The notes under the pieces are model-generated. The model made no database searches and was not told the origin of the DNA. It saw only the letters and a list, made by a program, of their open reading frames with translations. From positions 1 through 35,745 of the forward strand of contig JAIECF010000033.1 of the NCBI GenBank assembly GCA_029068655.1: DNA of 35,745 nt, read 5' to 3'. This DNA comes from Muribaculaceae bacterium. Its GTDB lineage: Bacteria; Bacteroidota; Bacteroidia; Bacteroidales; Muribaculaceae. Positions 18,352 through 27,834 of the stretch are shown here, one piece after another (position 1 is the first letter of the stretch; each line of letters starts with the position of its first letter). A program made the translations under genes and the position numbers.

Positions 18352-18395
18352 ATATTAATTAAAGGCGGGGATTTTTCCCCGCCTTTAATTAATAT
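18352..18395. terminator. bidirectional terminator with a 19-bp perfect stem
   Basis: A perfect 19-bp inverted repeat (18352-18370 with 18377-18395) has a GC-rich top (AAGGCGGGG) and AT-rich arms, around a 6-base loop. In both directions the AT-rich arm supplies the weak U-rich end. It separates the second 443-aa gene from the convergent WG-repeat gene. Confidence 0.88.
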
Positions 18396-18409
18396 CGCCT
18401 GTTTAAAGA

Positions 18410-18850
18410 CTAAACTTTAACTTCCATCAGTACTGCTGCTCTTCCCTCTGAGAAAGGTTTGGCCTGTACGAAAGCCGGCTTTATCACGAATTTCCCATCT
18501 TTATCCGTATAACCGAATTTCTTTCCTTTGACTGTCGGTATCGGCTCTTCAATTTCTACGGAGTCGTCTATCATTCTCTCCGGTTCGGCGTCACCTACCT
18601 TTTTCCCTTCATGGTCTATGTATTCCCATACATCATCGAGCATCACCTTGGCTTTCCCGTCGCGGAAAGGACCGGCATGCTGATACTTAATATCAATTAC
18701 TATATTGCCATCACGATCGATGTAGCCTTTGGCCCAATCTATATTCACTGCCGCAAGTCCCTCATGGAAATTCCATGCGGAATGGTATTTCGGTTCTACT
18801 ACTACCTTTCCCTCCTTATCTATGTATCCCCATAGTTTTTCTTTTCCCAT
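18410..18850 (-). CDS. WG-repeat protein
   Basis: This 146-aa protein has no signal peptide and is built almost entirely of WG/KWG-type repeats. Four units are visible: LWGYIDKEGKVVVEPKY, AKGYIDRDGNIVIDIKY, VWEYIDHEGKKVG and KFGYTDKDGKFVIKPAF. Each is followed by a stretch ending in a F-x-(E/D)-G-x-A-type turn. WG repeats are beta-rich modules of uncertain, probably binding, function in many bacteria. It is the last gene of a likely unit with the GNAT gene 56 bp upstream and the large helicase before that, ending at the strong terminator downstream. Confidence 0.82.
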   Translation of the reverse strand: MGKEKLWGYIDKEGKVVVEPKYHSAWNFHEGLAAVNIDWAKGYIDRDGNIVIDIKYQHAGPFRDGKAKVMLDDVWEYIDHEGKKVGDAEPERMIDDSVEIEEPIPTVKGKKFGYTDKDGKFVIKPAFVQAKPFSEGRAAVLMEVKV

Positions 18851-18906
18851 ATCTATAGTTTAAAGTTATTAAATTTCAGTATTTCCTATTCACTTAAACG
18901 CTTAAC

Positions 18907-19386
18907 TCACACAATCGCCAACTTACATTCCATTACGGTCTTCATCTCCTCCATGCCCATGGCTTCGTAAAATGCCTTGGCTCCGGGGTTGCAGCTCCAG
19001 ACGTTGAGCGTCAGGTTATGGAATCCGTTTTCACGTGCAAACTCCTTCACGTGGTCAAACAGTCTCTTGCCTACGTGATTGCCACGTTGATTAACGTCAA
19101 CGCAAAGATCATCGATATAAAGCGTTTTTATTGGCTTGAGATTGACATATCCGGAGTGATCCTCCACTATGCAGAAACAGTAGCCTGAGACCTTATCATA
19201 ATCATCGGCGGCAATAAATACAGGAGTCTCCGGATTAGCGATTATTTTCCCAAGGCTTTCCTCATCGTATTTTGTGAGTCCCTTGATGAAAATGTCAGGG
19301 CGCCCTTCTGCGTGGATATCATTGACCTGCACGAGGAGTCTCATTATCTCTTTTATATCCTTTTCTTCAGCTCTTCTTATCATCAT
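18907..19386 (-). CDS. GNAT-family N-acetyltransferase
   Basis: A 159-aa cytoplasmic acetyltransferase predicted to use acetyl-CoA. The acetyl-CoA-binding motif A is DLCVDVNQRGNHVGKRLFDH (about residues 92-111), and motif B includes NVWSCNPGAKAFYEAMGM. The N-terminus MMIRRAEEKDIKEIMRL is typical of the fold. Its start overlaps the stop of the upstream helicase gene by four bases (ATGA), so translation is probably coupled. A second Met at codon 2 is an alternative start. The substrate is unknown. GNATs can modify small molecules, proteins or charged tRNAs, and nothing in the sequence chooses between these. Confidence 0.9.
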   Translation of the reverse strand: MMIRRAEEKDIKEIMRLLVQVNDIHAEGRPDIFIKGLTKYDEESLGKIIANPETPVFIAADDYDKVSGYCFCIVEDHSGYVNLKPIKTLYIDDLCVDVNQRGNHVGKRLFDHVKEFARENGFHNLTLNVWSCNPGAKAFYEAMGMEEMKTVMECKLAIV

Positions 19387-22300
19387 TTGTTTTCTTTAAG
19401 TCTGATATTATTTCCTATTTTCTCTATCTTTTCCATCGTCTTCATGTCGTCGATCGCTTTTCTGAAAGCAGCTTCCACATTGGCGCCTCTTCTGACGTAT
19501 CCCATTTTCCTGGATGCCATCATCGAAAGATCGTCTTCGCTCAGTGCTACCTGTTCGTTTAGGGTTTCGATGATTGCATTGATCAGCTCTATTTCAGGAA
19601 TATCTGTTATGTCGCGTCCTGAGTCCGGCCGGTAGAAAGTATAGTCGATGCTGTCGCTCTCGCTCATCCATAATGCTCCGCTTTGGTCTGTATGGAAATT
19701 TCCGGTATAGGATCCGAGTGATTTCTGAATGGTGGGAGTTATGCGAGGCAGTCCCCTCATGGAAGTCACACGTCTGCAAAGATGCATGAAGCTGATCGGT
19801 TGCTCGGCAGCTATTATGTCTTTCATAAGCATGAAATCCGACTTGCAGATCGCCTCATCTTTTCCCATTGTGTAATGGGTGTAAGTCCTGGCGTTCGACG
19901 TCTTCTCTGCAATTTCTTCTTTTGAGATATCGAAAACTGGAGTTTCAGAGTCTATCCGCTGATCTTTTTCTGCTTCTGAGAGCTTTTCTATTATACGTTC
20001 GATCACACGTTGTTTGTTGCGATACCAGTCTACACTCCAGACCCTCATCACCTTCCAGCCGAGTCCTTGAAGCACTGCGGGCTGCACCACTTCGCGGTCG
20101 CGTGTGGTATGCGTCTCTACATAGGTCTTGCCATCGAGCAGGATACCGAGCCCGAATATACCGGGCTTGTTTTGGTGTTCTATTGCCACATCGACCCGAA
20201 ACTTCGATCGGCCGACGTTGGTGGTAGCAGAATATCCCCGTTTTCTGAGCTCGGATGCGATGGCCTCTGCTATTATAGAAGATCTATGTGCCGATTTCGT
20301 TTGAGATGAGGTAGGAAGTGTGCGGGTCTCAGCATATTCAAGAAAATGCTTGAGCCCCTCTACTCCCTTCGCCTTTGAGCGACGGAGGTCGATGTCTGTA
20401 GACTTCAATGAGGAGAAGACATACATTTCCTGTCGTGCACGGCTCACAGCTACGTTGAGTCTCCGCTCGCCACCTGCATTGTTGAGCGGACCGAAGTTCA
20501 TCGAGATCTTACCCTCTTTATCCGGTCCATAGCCGATCGAGAATAGTATTACGTCACGTTCATCCCCTTGCACATTTTCAAGATTCTTGATGAATATTGG
20601 CTCATACATTGCGGCTGCTGCTTCCTGAAGTTCTTTGTCATGATCAAGTCTTTCCTGCAGGAGGTCTTCGATAAGTCCTTGCTGCATCACGCTGAAGGCT
20701 ATAACTCCGATGCTGTACCTGTTTGACGTCCCGCTTCTCAGGCGCCGTATGATTTCGGCTACTATTGCCTCGGCCTCGGCCTGGTTGCAGCGTCGTCCCC
20801 CTTTATCGTAGAGGCCGCCCCTGACCGGAACGAAATGAACTTTTGTCGATTTGTCGTCGACTGAAGGGAACGTGATCAGCGAGCCTTCGTAGTATTCATT
20901 ATTGGAGAAGGCGATAAGGCTTTCGTGACGGCTTCGGTAGTGCCATGAAAGCTGCAGCGACGGCATATCGAGTGTCCGGCAGTCTTCCAGTATGCTTTCC
21001 ATATCGTCGATGCTCGCCTCTTCCACATCAACGTTGGTGGAGGAGAAGAAACTGGTGGGTGGCATCTGTTTAGGATCGCCTACTACTATGAGGGAGTTCC
21101 CTCGTGCGATAGCGCCTACTGATTCGCTCGTAGGCATCTGGGAAGCTTCGTCGAAGACTACGAGATCAAATCTGTCGGCCTTCAGATCGATGTATTGCGC
21201 TACGCTAATCGGGCTCATCAGCATGCAGGGGCAGAGTCTGGGAAGGAGAGTGGGAAGCTGGTCGAAAAGATCACGAAGTGACAGGCCTCGTCCCCCATTG
21301 CTTATATTACGGTTGAGAAGTCCTATCTCGCTTCCATTGCCCATGTTGTCTGCCATTCTGGGCACTCTGGAAGCGAGCCGTGCGTATAGCTCCTTGCGTG
21401 TGAGTTGCTGGAACTCCTCAGTGAGTCTTCTGTATGTTGATCTTTTCTCGTCGAAAAGCATACCCTCGAAAACAGCAAGTTGCTCGTTACGCATGATCTT
21501 CTCTTTAGCCTTGTGCATGAATAGGGCTTTCAGGAAGGAGTCTTTGACGGATTCCGGAGAATATTCCATCTCCTCAAGCGTCTCCGCCACGCATCCAATA
21601 CCATTTTTCTTGAGATCGTCGCATAGTTCCGTCCAGTGCAGCCATTCGCGCATCTCATCAGGGTGTTCCGCCCATCGGGCAAGCAAAGCAGACCGCTCTT
21701 TAAGATATGCCGCATCGGGCACTTCATCTATACCGAATTCTGTGCCGAAATGAATCCTTATCAGTCGGTTAAGTTCCTCTATCCTCGAGTGCATCTGTCT
21801 GTAGGATATCAGGTCGTCCACAAGAGTCTCTATCTCATCCCTGGAGATGAGAGCATTGTATTGCCTGAGCTTATTGATGAATTTTCGTTGGGCAAGGAAG
21901 CGGGCAACAAACCATTTAGCCTTGGCCTTCCTCCATTCCTGCCTGAGTTCTTCAGGATCCTCTTCGAGGATTTGGGAAGAGTTATCGCGCAGGATTTTAC
22001 TGCGTAGCATCTTGGCTTTGTTGAGTTGCGTTGATTCTTTCCTATAGTCATTCAATGCCTCGGAATCAGACTTCATGCCCGATGACGTTTTCTCAGTATC
22101 CATGAGCATGGAACGCTCTACGTGGAGACCTTTTAGAGGATGTATGGAAGGTTGACCGATAAGCCTTATGACGCTCAGCAGCCGGCTCCCCAGCAGCTCA
22201 TCGATGCCGTGCGTTCCTTCCTTGGATAAAAGGGTATCTATATCATTGTCGTATCGGAATCCGGGCATGGGATCCTGTGATATTGACTCATAGCGTAATA

Positions 22301-24692
22301 TGCAGTCGTAAATGGAGAGCCCGTCGGATTTATCGGGAGTATGAAGGGCGTTTATGTAGCCAAGTAGCTCCTTTCGCTTCTCGAATATCTTTTCGGCATG
22401 GGTTGAGAAGTCTGCCGGAGGTATTATATGTACTACCTTTAGGGCTTTCTCAAGCTGACTTAGCACATGGCGCTTTGTAGATTTGTTGGAATGAAGCTCA
22501 AGGCAGAATGGGTCAAGACCTATTTTTTCAAGGCGGCTCTGAACCACGCTGAGTGCAGCCATTTTTTCGGCTACAAAGAGTACGCGTTTGCCGTGGTAGA
22601 GGGCATTGGCTATAAGATTGGTGATTGTCTGCGATTTGCCGGTTCCCGGAGGTCCGTAAAGAATGAAGGAATGCCCTGCCTCCCCTTTAAGCACGGCTGC
22701 CAGCTGAGAAGAGTCCACGTCTACAGGGAGCGCTGTATTGGCGGGGGAGACGTGTAGGTCAATGTCGTGTAGGTCTTCTGTCGATGGCGCAGGGGTCCAT
22801 GTCATGCGGTTGGCGACGAGACTGCCTATTATATCGTTGGCTGAGAGTTCCTCACGGTGGTTGTGGACGTCGTTCCACATCAGAAATTTGCTGAAGGAGA
22901 AGATGCCGAGAAGGCATTCCTCCTCTACATCCCAACGTCTCTGATGCTTCAGGGCATCGCGCACTATTGCGAATATGAGCGGTACGTCTACTCCGCTTGC
23001 ATCAAGCGGGAGCGGACTCAGACCGCTGATGTTGATGTCGTAGTTCTGGCGAAGAAACTCCATCAGCGTTACATTGAGGGTTATTTCCTCGTCGCGTGTG
23101 CGTATATAGAAATTTCCTTTTTTGTAGACCATCTCTACCGGTAGAAGAAGGAGAGGAGCATAACGCGGGGTAGTGCTGTGTTCATTCTCATACCATCGTA
23201 GTGTCCCGATGGCGAGGAATAGAGAGTTAGCTCCGCTCTCCTCTATGGCATTTCTTGCAGCGCGATATATGTTTTTTAGAATAGCCTTTGTCTCCGGCTC
23301 AGGGAGGAAAGTATGGAGGAGGTGATGTTCTATATCATTCGTGATCAGTTCATGCAGCTGTTCGTGAAGTTTAGAACGTAAAAGATGGTTGGTCAGTCCG
23401 AACTGGATTTCTACATTCGGCTTAGATGAAATCCGGTATTCGTTCCCATCCTGAAGATGGTCTTCGATCCGATTTACGTCGAATGATATGAACTGTACGG
23501 CTCTGCGCCGAAGTGAAAGGTTGAGCAGGGTGTTACGAAGTGAAAAGTCAAGAAGCTTACGCTCCCAGATGTCGAATTTCGTTAAAGTCTTGCCGTTTAT
23601 GGAAATTCGGCTCAGGTCATAACGGTCATGTTGCCTGATGTCGATAAAGCAGGATTCATGATCTATTCCTTCTGTATTGAATGTCCATGCTCCTCCGCTC
23701 TCAATTCGGGTCGGAATTGGAAAAATCCTTTCCAGACGGCTCCTCTTGACATCTATGAATAGCTCGAATTGGCTGTGGTCGGCAAGATTAATCTCTGCTG
23801 CCCTGACAGCGTCTTCAAATGATACATTGTCCTGAACTGCCCTTGTGCATTCCACTACGAGCATTTCTGCTATACCGCGCGAGCAGTTTTTCTCTATGAA
23901 GGCCGGATCATCGCTTACACTGCAGGAACAGCATTCGTCGACGAGCCATACGCCAAGGTAGGAGTGTTCCTTCTGAATTATGATTATGCAGTTGATTCCG
24001 ATCGCCTCAAGCGCTGATGCCATCAGAAGTGTAAGTTCCAGACAGTTCCCTATCTTCGATGCTATGACCTGGTCAGGCATGGCGACACGTTGCCCGGTGT
24101 CTTCGTAACTTGCCGGCATTCCGCGGTAGACTATACCCAAGTCGTGTATAGCGGCGAATACAGCGGCTACCTGCTGGCGCACATCGTCTGGATTGCCTGT
24201 CTGGTATGCTTTCAGCGAGGATGATCCTGTCTGTCGCTTCAGGATTGCGGCGCTGCTTACTACTACAGCATCGATCGACGGATGATTTGGAGTGATGAAG
24301 GACGCGAGAGTCTGTGGAAGGATTCCTGTTCCGGTCCAATGGTCGTAGGGCATAAGTTCCAGATCAAATGTCTCGCTCCCGATAATCTCTCTGCCGCTGG
24401 TGGCGGTGAGATTGAATTTTGTGACAGCCCTTTCCGTGATAGACGCGAGTTCCTTTGGATCCGGATTGATACTGAATGGACTGATTCTCACAGTCTCTCC
24501 GGGATTTATGCTCGCTATAGGTTGGCTTCGATAGTCTGCTACATAGTCACCGGAGCATTTCACTACTACATCCTCTATGCTCTCTTCGGAGATGTTAGTC
24601 ACCTCAATTGCCTGACATATAGGTAGTCTGTTGTGAAAAAGAGCGTAATTGGATGTCTTCAGGTAGTCTGTTTTTATTATGACTTTATTCAT
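19383..24692 (-). CDS. giant DUF4011/SF1 helicase/nuclease/DUF3320 protein
   Basis: A 1769-aa protein from the chosen start MNKVIIKTDYL. An in-frame Met 28 codons upstream is rejected because it would place the promoter inside the gene. Residues 20-115 are beta-rich. Residues 135-260 look transglutaminase-like, with Cys217 (KIGNCLELT), His243 (EHSYLGVW) and Asp252. The DUF4011 segment begins near 376 (WERKLLDFSLRNTLLNL). SF1 helicase motifs follow: Walker A GPPGTGKSQT (680-689), DEASQ (about 1180), GDPKQMPP, QGDERDVI (about 1375) and VSRAR (about 1415). A Vsr/DUF559-like nuclease core lies near 1500 (FRVDVAIEHQ and LLDGKTY), and DUF3320 near 1625-1660. DUF4011-helicase-Vsr proteins are among reported antiphage genes (hhe, from memory), so defence is a reasonable inference. 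It is coupled to the GNAT gene. Confidence 0.87.
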   Translation of the reverse strand: MNKVIIKTDYLKTSNYALFHNRLPICQAIEVTNISEESIEDVVVKCSGDYVADYRSQPIASINPGETVRISPFSINPDPKELASITERAVTKFNLTATSGREIIGSETFDLELMPYDHWTGTGILPQTLASFITPNHPSIDAVVVSSAAILKRQTGSSSLKAYQTGNPDDVRQQVAAVFAAIHDLGIVYRGMPASYEDTGQRVAMPDQVIASKIGNCLELTLLMASALEAIGINCIIIIQKEHSYLGVWLVDECCSCSVSDDPAFIEKNCSRGIAEMLVVECTRAVQDNVSFEDAVRAAEINLADHSQFELFIDVKRSRLERIFPIPTRIESGGAWTFNTEGIDHESCFIDIRQHDRYDLSRISINGKTLTKFDIWERKLLDFSLRNTLLNLSLRRRAVQFISFDVNRIEDHLQDGNEYRISSKPNVEIQFGLTNHLLRSKLHEQLHELITNDIEHHLLHTFLPEPETKAILKNIYRAARNAIEESGANSLFLAIGTLRWYENEHSTTPRYAPLLLLPVEMVYKKGNFYIRTRDEEITLNVTLMEFLRQNYDINISGLSPLPLDASGVDVPLIFAIVRDALKHQRRWDVEEECLLGIFSFSKFLMWNDVHNHREELSANDIIGSLVANRMTWTPAPSTEDLHDIDLHVSPANTALPVDVDSSQLAAVLKGEAGHSFILYGPPGTGKSQTITNLIANALYHGKRVLFVAEKMAALSVVQSRLEKIGLDPFCLELHSNKSTKRHVLSQLEKALKVVHIIPPADFSTHAEKIFEKRKELLGYINALHTPDKSDGLSIYDCILRYESISQDPMPGFRYDNDIDTLLSKEGTHGIDELLGSRLLSVIRLIGQPSIHPLKGLHVERSMLMDTEKTSSGMKSDSEALNDYRKESTQLNKAKMLRSKILRDNSSQILEEDPEELRQEWRKAKAKWFVARFLAQRKFINKLRQYNALISRDEIETLVDDLISYRQMHSRIEELNRLIRIHFGTEFGIDEVPDAAYLKERSALLARWAEHPDEMREWLHWTELCDDLKKNGIGCVAETLEEMEYSPESVKDSFLKALFMHKAKEKIMRNEQLAVFEGMLFDEKRSTYRRLTEEFQQLTRKELYARLASRVPRMADNMGNGSEIGLLNRNISNGGRGLSLRDLFDQLPTLLPRLCPCMLMSPISVAQYIDLKADRFDLVVFDEASQMPTSESVGAIARGNSLIVVGDPKQMPPTSFFSSTNVDVEEASIDDMESILEDCRTLDMPSLQLSWHYRSRHESLIAFSNNEYYEGSLITFPSVDDKSTKVHFVPVRGGLYDKGGRRCNQAEAEAIVAEIIRRLRSGTSNRYSIGVIAFSVMQQGLIEDLLQERLDHDKELQEAAAAMYEPIFIKNLENVQGDERDVILFSIGYGPDKEGKISMNFGPLNNAGGERRLNVAVSRARQEMYVFSSLKSTDIDLRRSKAKGVEGLKHFLEYAETRTLPTSSQTKSAHRSSIIAEAIASELRKRGYSATTNVGRSKFRVDVAIEHQNKPGIFGLGILLDGKTYVETHTTRDREVVQPAVLQGLGWKVMRVWSVDWYRNKQRVIERIIEKLSEAEKDQRIDSETPVFDISKEEIAEKTSNARTYTHYTMGKDEAICKSDFMLMKDIIAAEQPISFMHLCRRVTSMRGLPRITPTIQKSLGSYTGNFHTDQSGALWMSESDSIDYTFYRPDSGRDITDIPEIELINAIIETLNEQVALSEDDLSMMASRKMGYVRRGANVEAAFRKAIDDMKTMEKIEKIGNNIRLKENK

Positions 24693-24733
24693 TTCTTCCG
24701 GTGAGTTCAGAGTAGCCGGGCGATCATCGGCTA

Positions 24734-24787
24734 CAAAATTAGTGGTTCCTGCAAAGTTAGTTAAAAAAACTGACATATGCAGGAACC
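24734..24787 (-). promoter_or_regulatory. promoter and palindromic operator-like site of the giant helicase unit
   Basis: Two -7-like boxes read on the minus strand: TAACTTTG (24759-24752) and TAATTTTG (24741-24734). A perfect 10-bp inverted repeat, GGTTCCTGCA (24744-24753) and TGCAGGAACC (24778-24787), brackets the promoter core with 24 bases between arms. No good -33 TTTG is present. The arrangement resembles an operator bound by a dimeric repressor, but no regulator gene is adjacent. Confidence 0.55.
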
Positions 24788-24809
24788 ATTTTCAAAACAA
24801 ATGTTAAAG

Positions 24810-27761
24810 TTACAACGTCACCTGGAATTCGAGGCTCTGAAGGTCGCGGTCGCGCGATGATGTCCCGTAGAGGATCTCATATCTTCCCGGACGCGTCGAG
24901 AGTTCGTCGATCGACGGATCGTAGTATTCGAAGGCTTCTCCGTCGAGCGTTATCTCTACTTTTCCTGTTTCTCCCGGTTTGAGGTTAAGCTTCTTGAATC
25001 CCCTCAGCGACTTGATGGGAGCTTCGGGATAGTCGAGAGCCTTGACATACACCTGTACTGTCTCAGTTCCTTCCCTGTCTCCGGTATTGGTGACCGGAAC
25101 CGTAAGAGTTACGCTGCCGTCGCTCTTCATAGATTTTTTCGAGAGTTTTCCTTTGCCTGTAGAGAAAGTCGTATATGAAAGACCTTCTCCGAAGGCGTAC
25201 ATGGGTTCACCCTTGAAGTAGCGGTAGGTGCGGTTGTCCATGTTATAGTCGAGGAAATCGGGAAGATCGTCGTTGCTTCGATAGAATGTGACGGGAAGTT
25301 TTCCTCCGGGATTGTTGTCACCGAAGAGAGTCTCGGCCAAGGCCTTCGCACCTCCCTGTCCGGGATACCACGCCTGTATGAGGGCGTTATAACTGTCTTC
25401 AACGCTGCCGAATGCGATAGCCGATCCGGAACAGTTGACGAATATTACCGGTTTCCCTGTCGCGTGCATGGCCTTCACGAGGCTTTGCTGTATTTTCGGG
25501 AGTTCGATGTCGGCCTTGTCACCTCCTTCTCCTTCCATTCGCGCGGATATTCCTCCAATCACTATGATGGCGTCCATATCTTTCATTTCTGCAGCGAGAT
25601 CGTTAAACTCTATCGGCTTGCGCTCACATATATCGCCGCGAAGAAGCGCGAAGTTGCCGTTGCCGTGCTTGTATTCGATCACTACGTCATATTCCTCACC
25701 TTCTTTTACAGGAAATGATTTGTATTCAGGCTTGCGGCCGAATCCGAAACCTCCTCTCCTTCCACCCGGAGCAGCTTCCTCCACTACTTCCCCGTTGATT
25801 TTGAGGGTGTAGCCGTTGTCTGTAGAAAGAGTATATTTCATGTCGCCTGTGAAGTCGGGCTTAATGACGCCTGAGATCCTTACGGAAAGAGTATCCTTGC
25901 TGATTCCTTCCGCAAATCCCCATGCTCCGAATGTGCTGAAGTTTATGTCTTTGTAATAATCTGTCCTATCGGGAGTCCCGCTGAGCGAATTGTTGTTGAA
26001 GAATTCCACTTTCACACCCTTTCCTCCGTTGAAGTCACCGAGGTGAGGTATGGTGGCATATTCGTCGTCAAGCTCGCAGGCTTTTCTATACAGGATGTTC
26101 GCATCTGGAAGAGCCTTGCGTATTCCTTCAAGCAGTGAATGCTGATGCTCTTTAGTGGGAGTGCCTCCATAGTTACCGTTGAGAAGCTCTGTGTCGTCAG
26201 CGTTGGGACCGACCACAGCAATATTTCTTATACCTTTCGAAAGCGGAAGTATACCGTTGTTTTTGAGGAGCACCATCGATTCCCTTGCAGCCTGGGTCGC
26301 GAGTTCATCGAAGGCTTCGCTGCTGATCGTCTCCGGACCGAGATTTACCCAGGGGATCATTTCTGCGGGATCGAACATACCGAGCTCGAAGCGTCCCATG
26401 AGCGTCTTGCGTAGATGCCCGTCGAGAGTTGACTCGTCGATAAGTCCCTTGTCAAGTGCCTCGGTGAGAACCATAAACACCTTGCCGCATTCGAGGTCTG
26501 TTCCGTTCAATACGGCATCCACCGATGCGCTCAGCGGGTCGGGATGCGTCTCGTGCTGTCCGGGAGTGAAATAATTGTTTATGGCGTCGCAGTCGGTGAG
26601 TACTATTGCGTCATAGCCCCATTTGCGGCGGAGGATATCTATAAGTAGACGGTCGCTGCTGCAGCAAGGTACACCTTCGTAGCGGTTGTAGGCGCACATC
26701 ACTTCCCTGACGTTGCCCTTCTTAACCAAGGCCTTGAACGCCGGAAGGTAGGTTTCCCATAAGTCGCGTTGTGATACAGATGCGTTGTAGGTGTGACGTA
26801 GTGGTTCAGGACCGCTGTGCACGGCATAGTGCTTGGCGCATGCATGAGTCTTGAAATATCGGTCATCGTCGCCTTGCATTCCCAATACTGTCTGCACACC
26901 CAGCACAGCATTTAGGTACGGGTCTTCTCCGCAGGTTTCCTGACCGCGTCCCCAGCGTGGATCACGGAATATGTTGACGTTGGGGCACCAGAATGTCAGC
27001 TCTGGATTTCCGGGATAGTAGATGACACCCATCGGGACGTTGAAGATGTTATGATCGGAGCGGTTCCAGTTGGCACGGGCTTCATCGGAAACGGCCGAGA
27101 ATACATCGTAAAACAGTTTGTCGTTAAAAGCGGCAGCCATACCTATGGGTTGTGGAAATACGGTATAGTCATCTTGTCTAACTCCATGGCAGGCCTCGCT
27201 CCACCAGTTGTATGACGGAATACCGAGTCTGTCCACTGAGACCGACTTATTCATCATCAATCCGACTTTCTCTTCCGGGGTAAGAAGTGAAATAAGGTTT
27301 TCCACTCTTTCCTCGTTGGATAGTTCCGGATTTTGGAATGGGTATTTGTATTTGATGTTTTCCGAGGAAGAAGTAGCAATTTCCTGTATGTTGGCCTCCA
27401 TTGAGAGAGCGCCGAGGGTGTTGCCGTCTATATCGGTCAGCTCTACGCTGCGGAAGCTCTTGCCTCGGTCTTTTGTCGGGGCAAGAGACACCATCACCTT
27501 AACTTCCTCTCCTGGTGCAATTGATCCGGTAGGATAAAAAGCCTGAATACACTCACAGCTTGGAATTGATTTCGCGATCCTGACCGGTTTATCCGAAGTA
27601 TTCTTCATAAGGAAAGTGTGGCTTACGGTCCCTTTCGAAGGGTCAACATTCCCAAAGTTCCACTCATAAGAGTCGAACTTAACCGGACTCTTTCCGGTTT
27701 TTGCCTGAACGGGAGCTGCCAATAGCAGCAACCCGATGAAAGCAAGATTAATTTTCTTCAT
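24810..27761 (-). CDS. exported GH3 glycoside hydrolase with N-terminal DUF1573-like domain
   Basis: 983 aa. A signal peptide (1-20) is followed by a DUF1573-like Ig-fold domain (about 27-127, with SHTFLMKNTSDKPV and PSCECIQAFYP). The GH3 N-terminal barrel spans about 145-480. The nucleophile is probably Asp390 in VLTDCDAI, and KHYAVHSGPE carries substrate-site residues. The GH3 C-terminal domain is interrupted by a PA14-like insert (about 590-705) containing a Gly/Arg-rich loop. A fibronectin III-like domain closes the protein. The WSEACHGV segment and PA14 insert resemble beta-xylosidase/beta-glucosidase-type GH3 enzymes, but specificity is unproven. It follows the DUF1186-like gene by 73 bp and may be co-transcribed. 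A periplasmic or surface location is likely. Confidence 0.9.
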   Translation of the reverse strand: MKKINLAFIGLLLLAAPVQAKTGKSPVKFDSYEWNFGNVDPSKGTVSHTFLMKNTSDKPVRIAKSIPSCECIQAFYPTGSIAPGEEVKVMVSLAPTKDRGKSFRSVELTDIDGNTLGALSMEANIQEIATSSSENIKYKYPFQNPELSNEERVENLISLLTPEEKVGLMMNKSVSVDRLGIPSYNWWSEACHGVRQDDYTVFPQPIGMAAAFNDKLFYDVFSAVSDEARANWNRSDHNIFNVPMGVIYYPGNPELTFWCPNVNIFRDPRWGRGQETCGEDPYLNAVLGVQTVLGMQGDDDRYFKTHACAKHYAVHSGPEPLRHTYNASVSQRDLWETYLPAFKALVKKGNVREVMCAYNRYEGVPCCSSDRLLIDILRRKWGYDAIVLTDCDAINNYFTPGQHETHPDPLSASVDAVLNGTDLECGKVFMVLTEALDKGLIDESTLDGHLRKTLMGRFELGMFDPAEMIPWVNLGPETISSEAFDELATQAARESMVLLKNNGILPLSKGIRNIAVVGPNADDTELLNGNYGGTPTKEHQHSLLEGIRKALPDANILYRKACELDDEYATIPHLGDFNGGKGVKVEFFNNNSLSGTPDRTDYYKDINFSTFGAWGFAEGISKDTLSVRISGVIKPDFTGDMKYTLSTDNGYTLKINGEVVEEAAPGGRRGGFGFGRKPEYKSFPVKEGEEYDVVIEYKHGNGNFALLRGDICERKPIEFNDLAAEMKDMDAIIVIGGISARMEGEGGDKADIELPKIQQSLVKAMHATGKPVIFVNCSGSAIAFGSVEDSYNALIQAWYPGQGGAKALAETLFGDNNPGGKLPVTFYRSNDDLPDFLDYNMDNRTYRYFKGEPMYAFGEGLSYTTFSTGKGKLSKKSMKSDGSVTLTVPVTNTGDREGTETVQVYVKALDYPEAPIKSLRGFKKLNLKPGETGKVEITLDGEAFEYYDPSIDELSTRPGRYEILYGTSSRDRDLQSLEFQVTL

Positions 27762-27834
27762 GTCAGTGTTTTGTGTTTTATGGTATAGATTTGGTAAGTG
27801 GACCCACTGTTCGTGAGCCCTCTTGCCATGTGTT

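Noticed and set aside
24693-24776. Longer N-terminus (28 extra residues) for the DUF4011 helicase
   Set aside because: The extra stretch covers both -7-like boxes and one arm of the inverted repeat, so it is more likely regulatory DNA.
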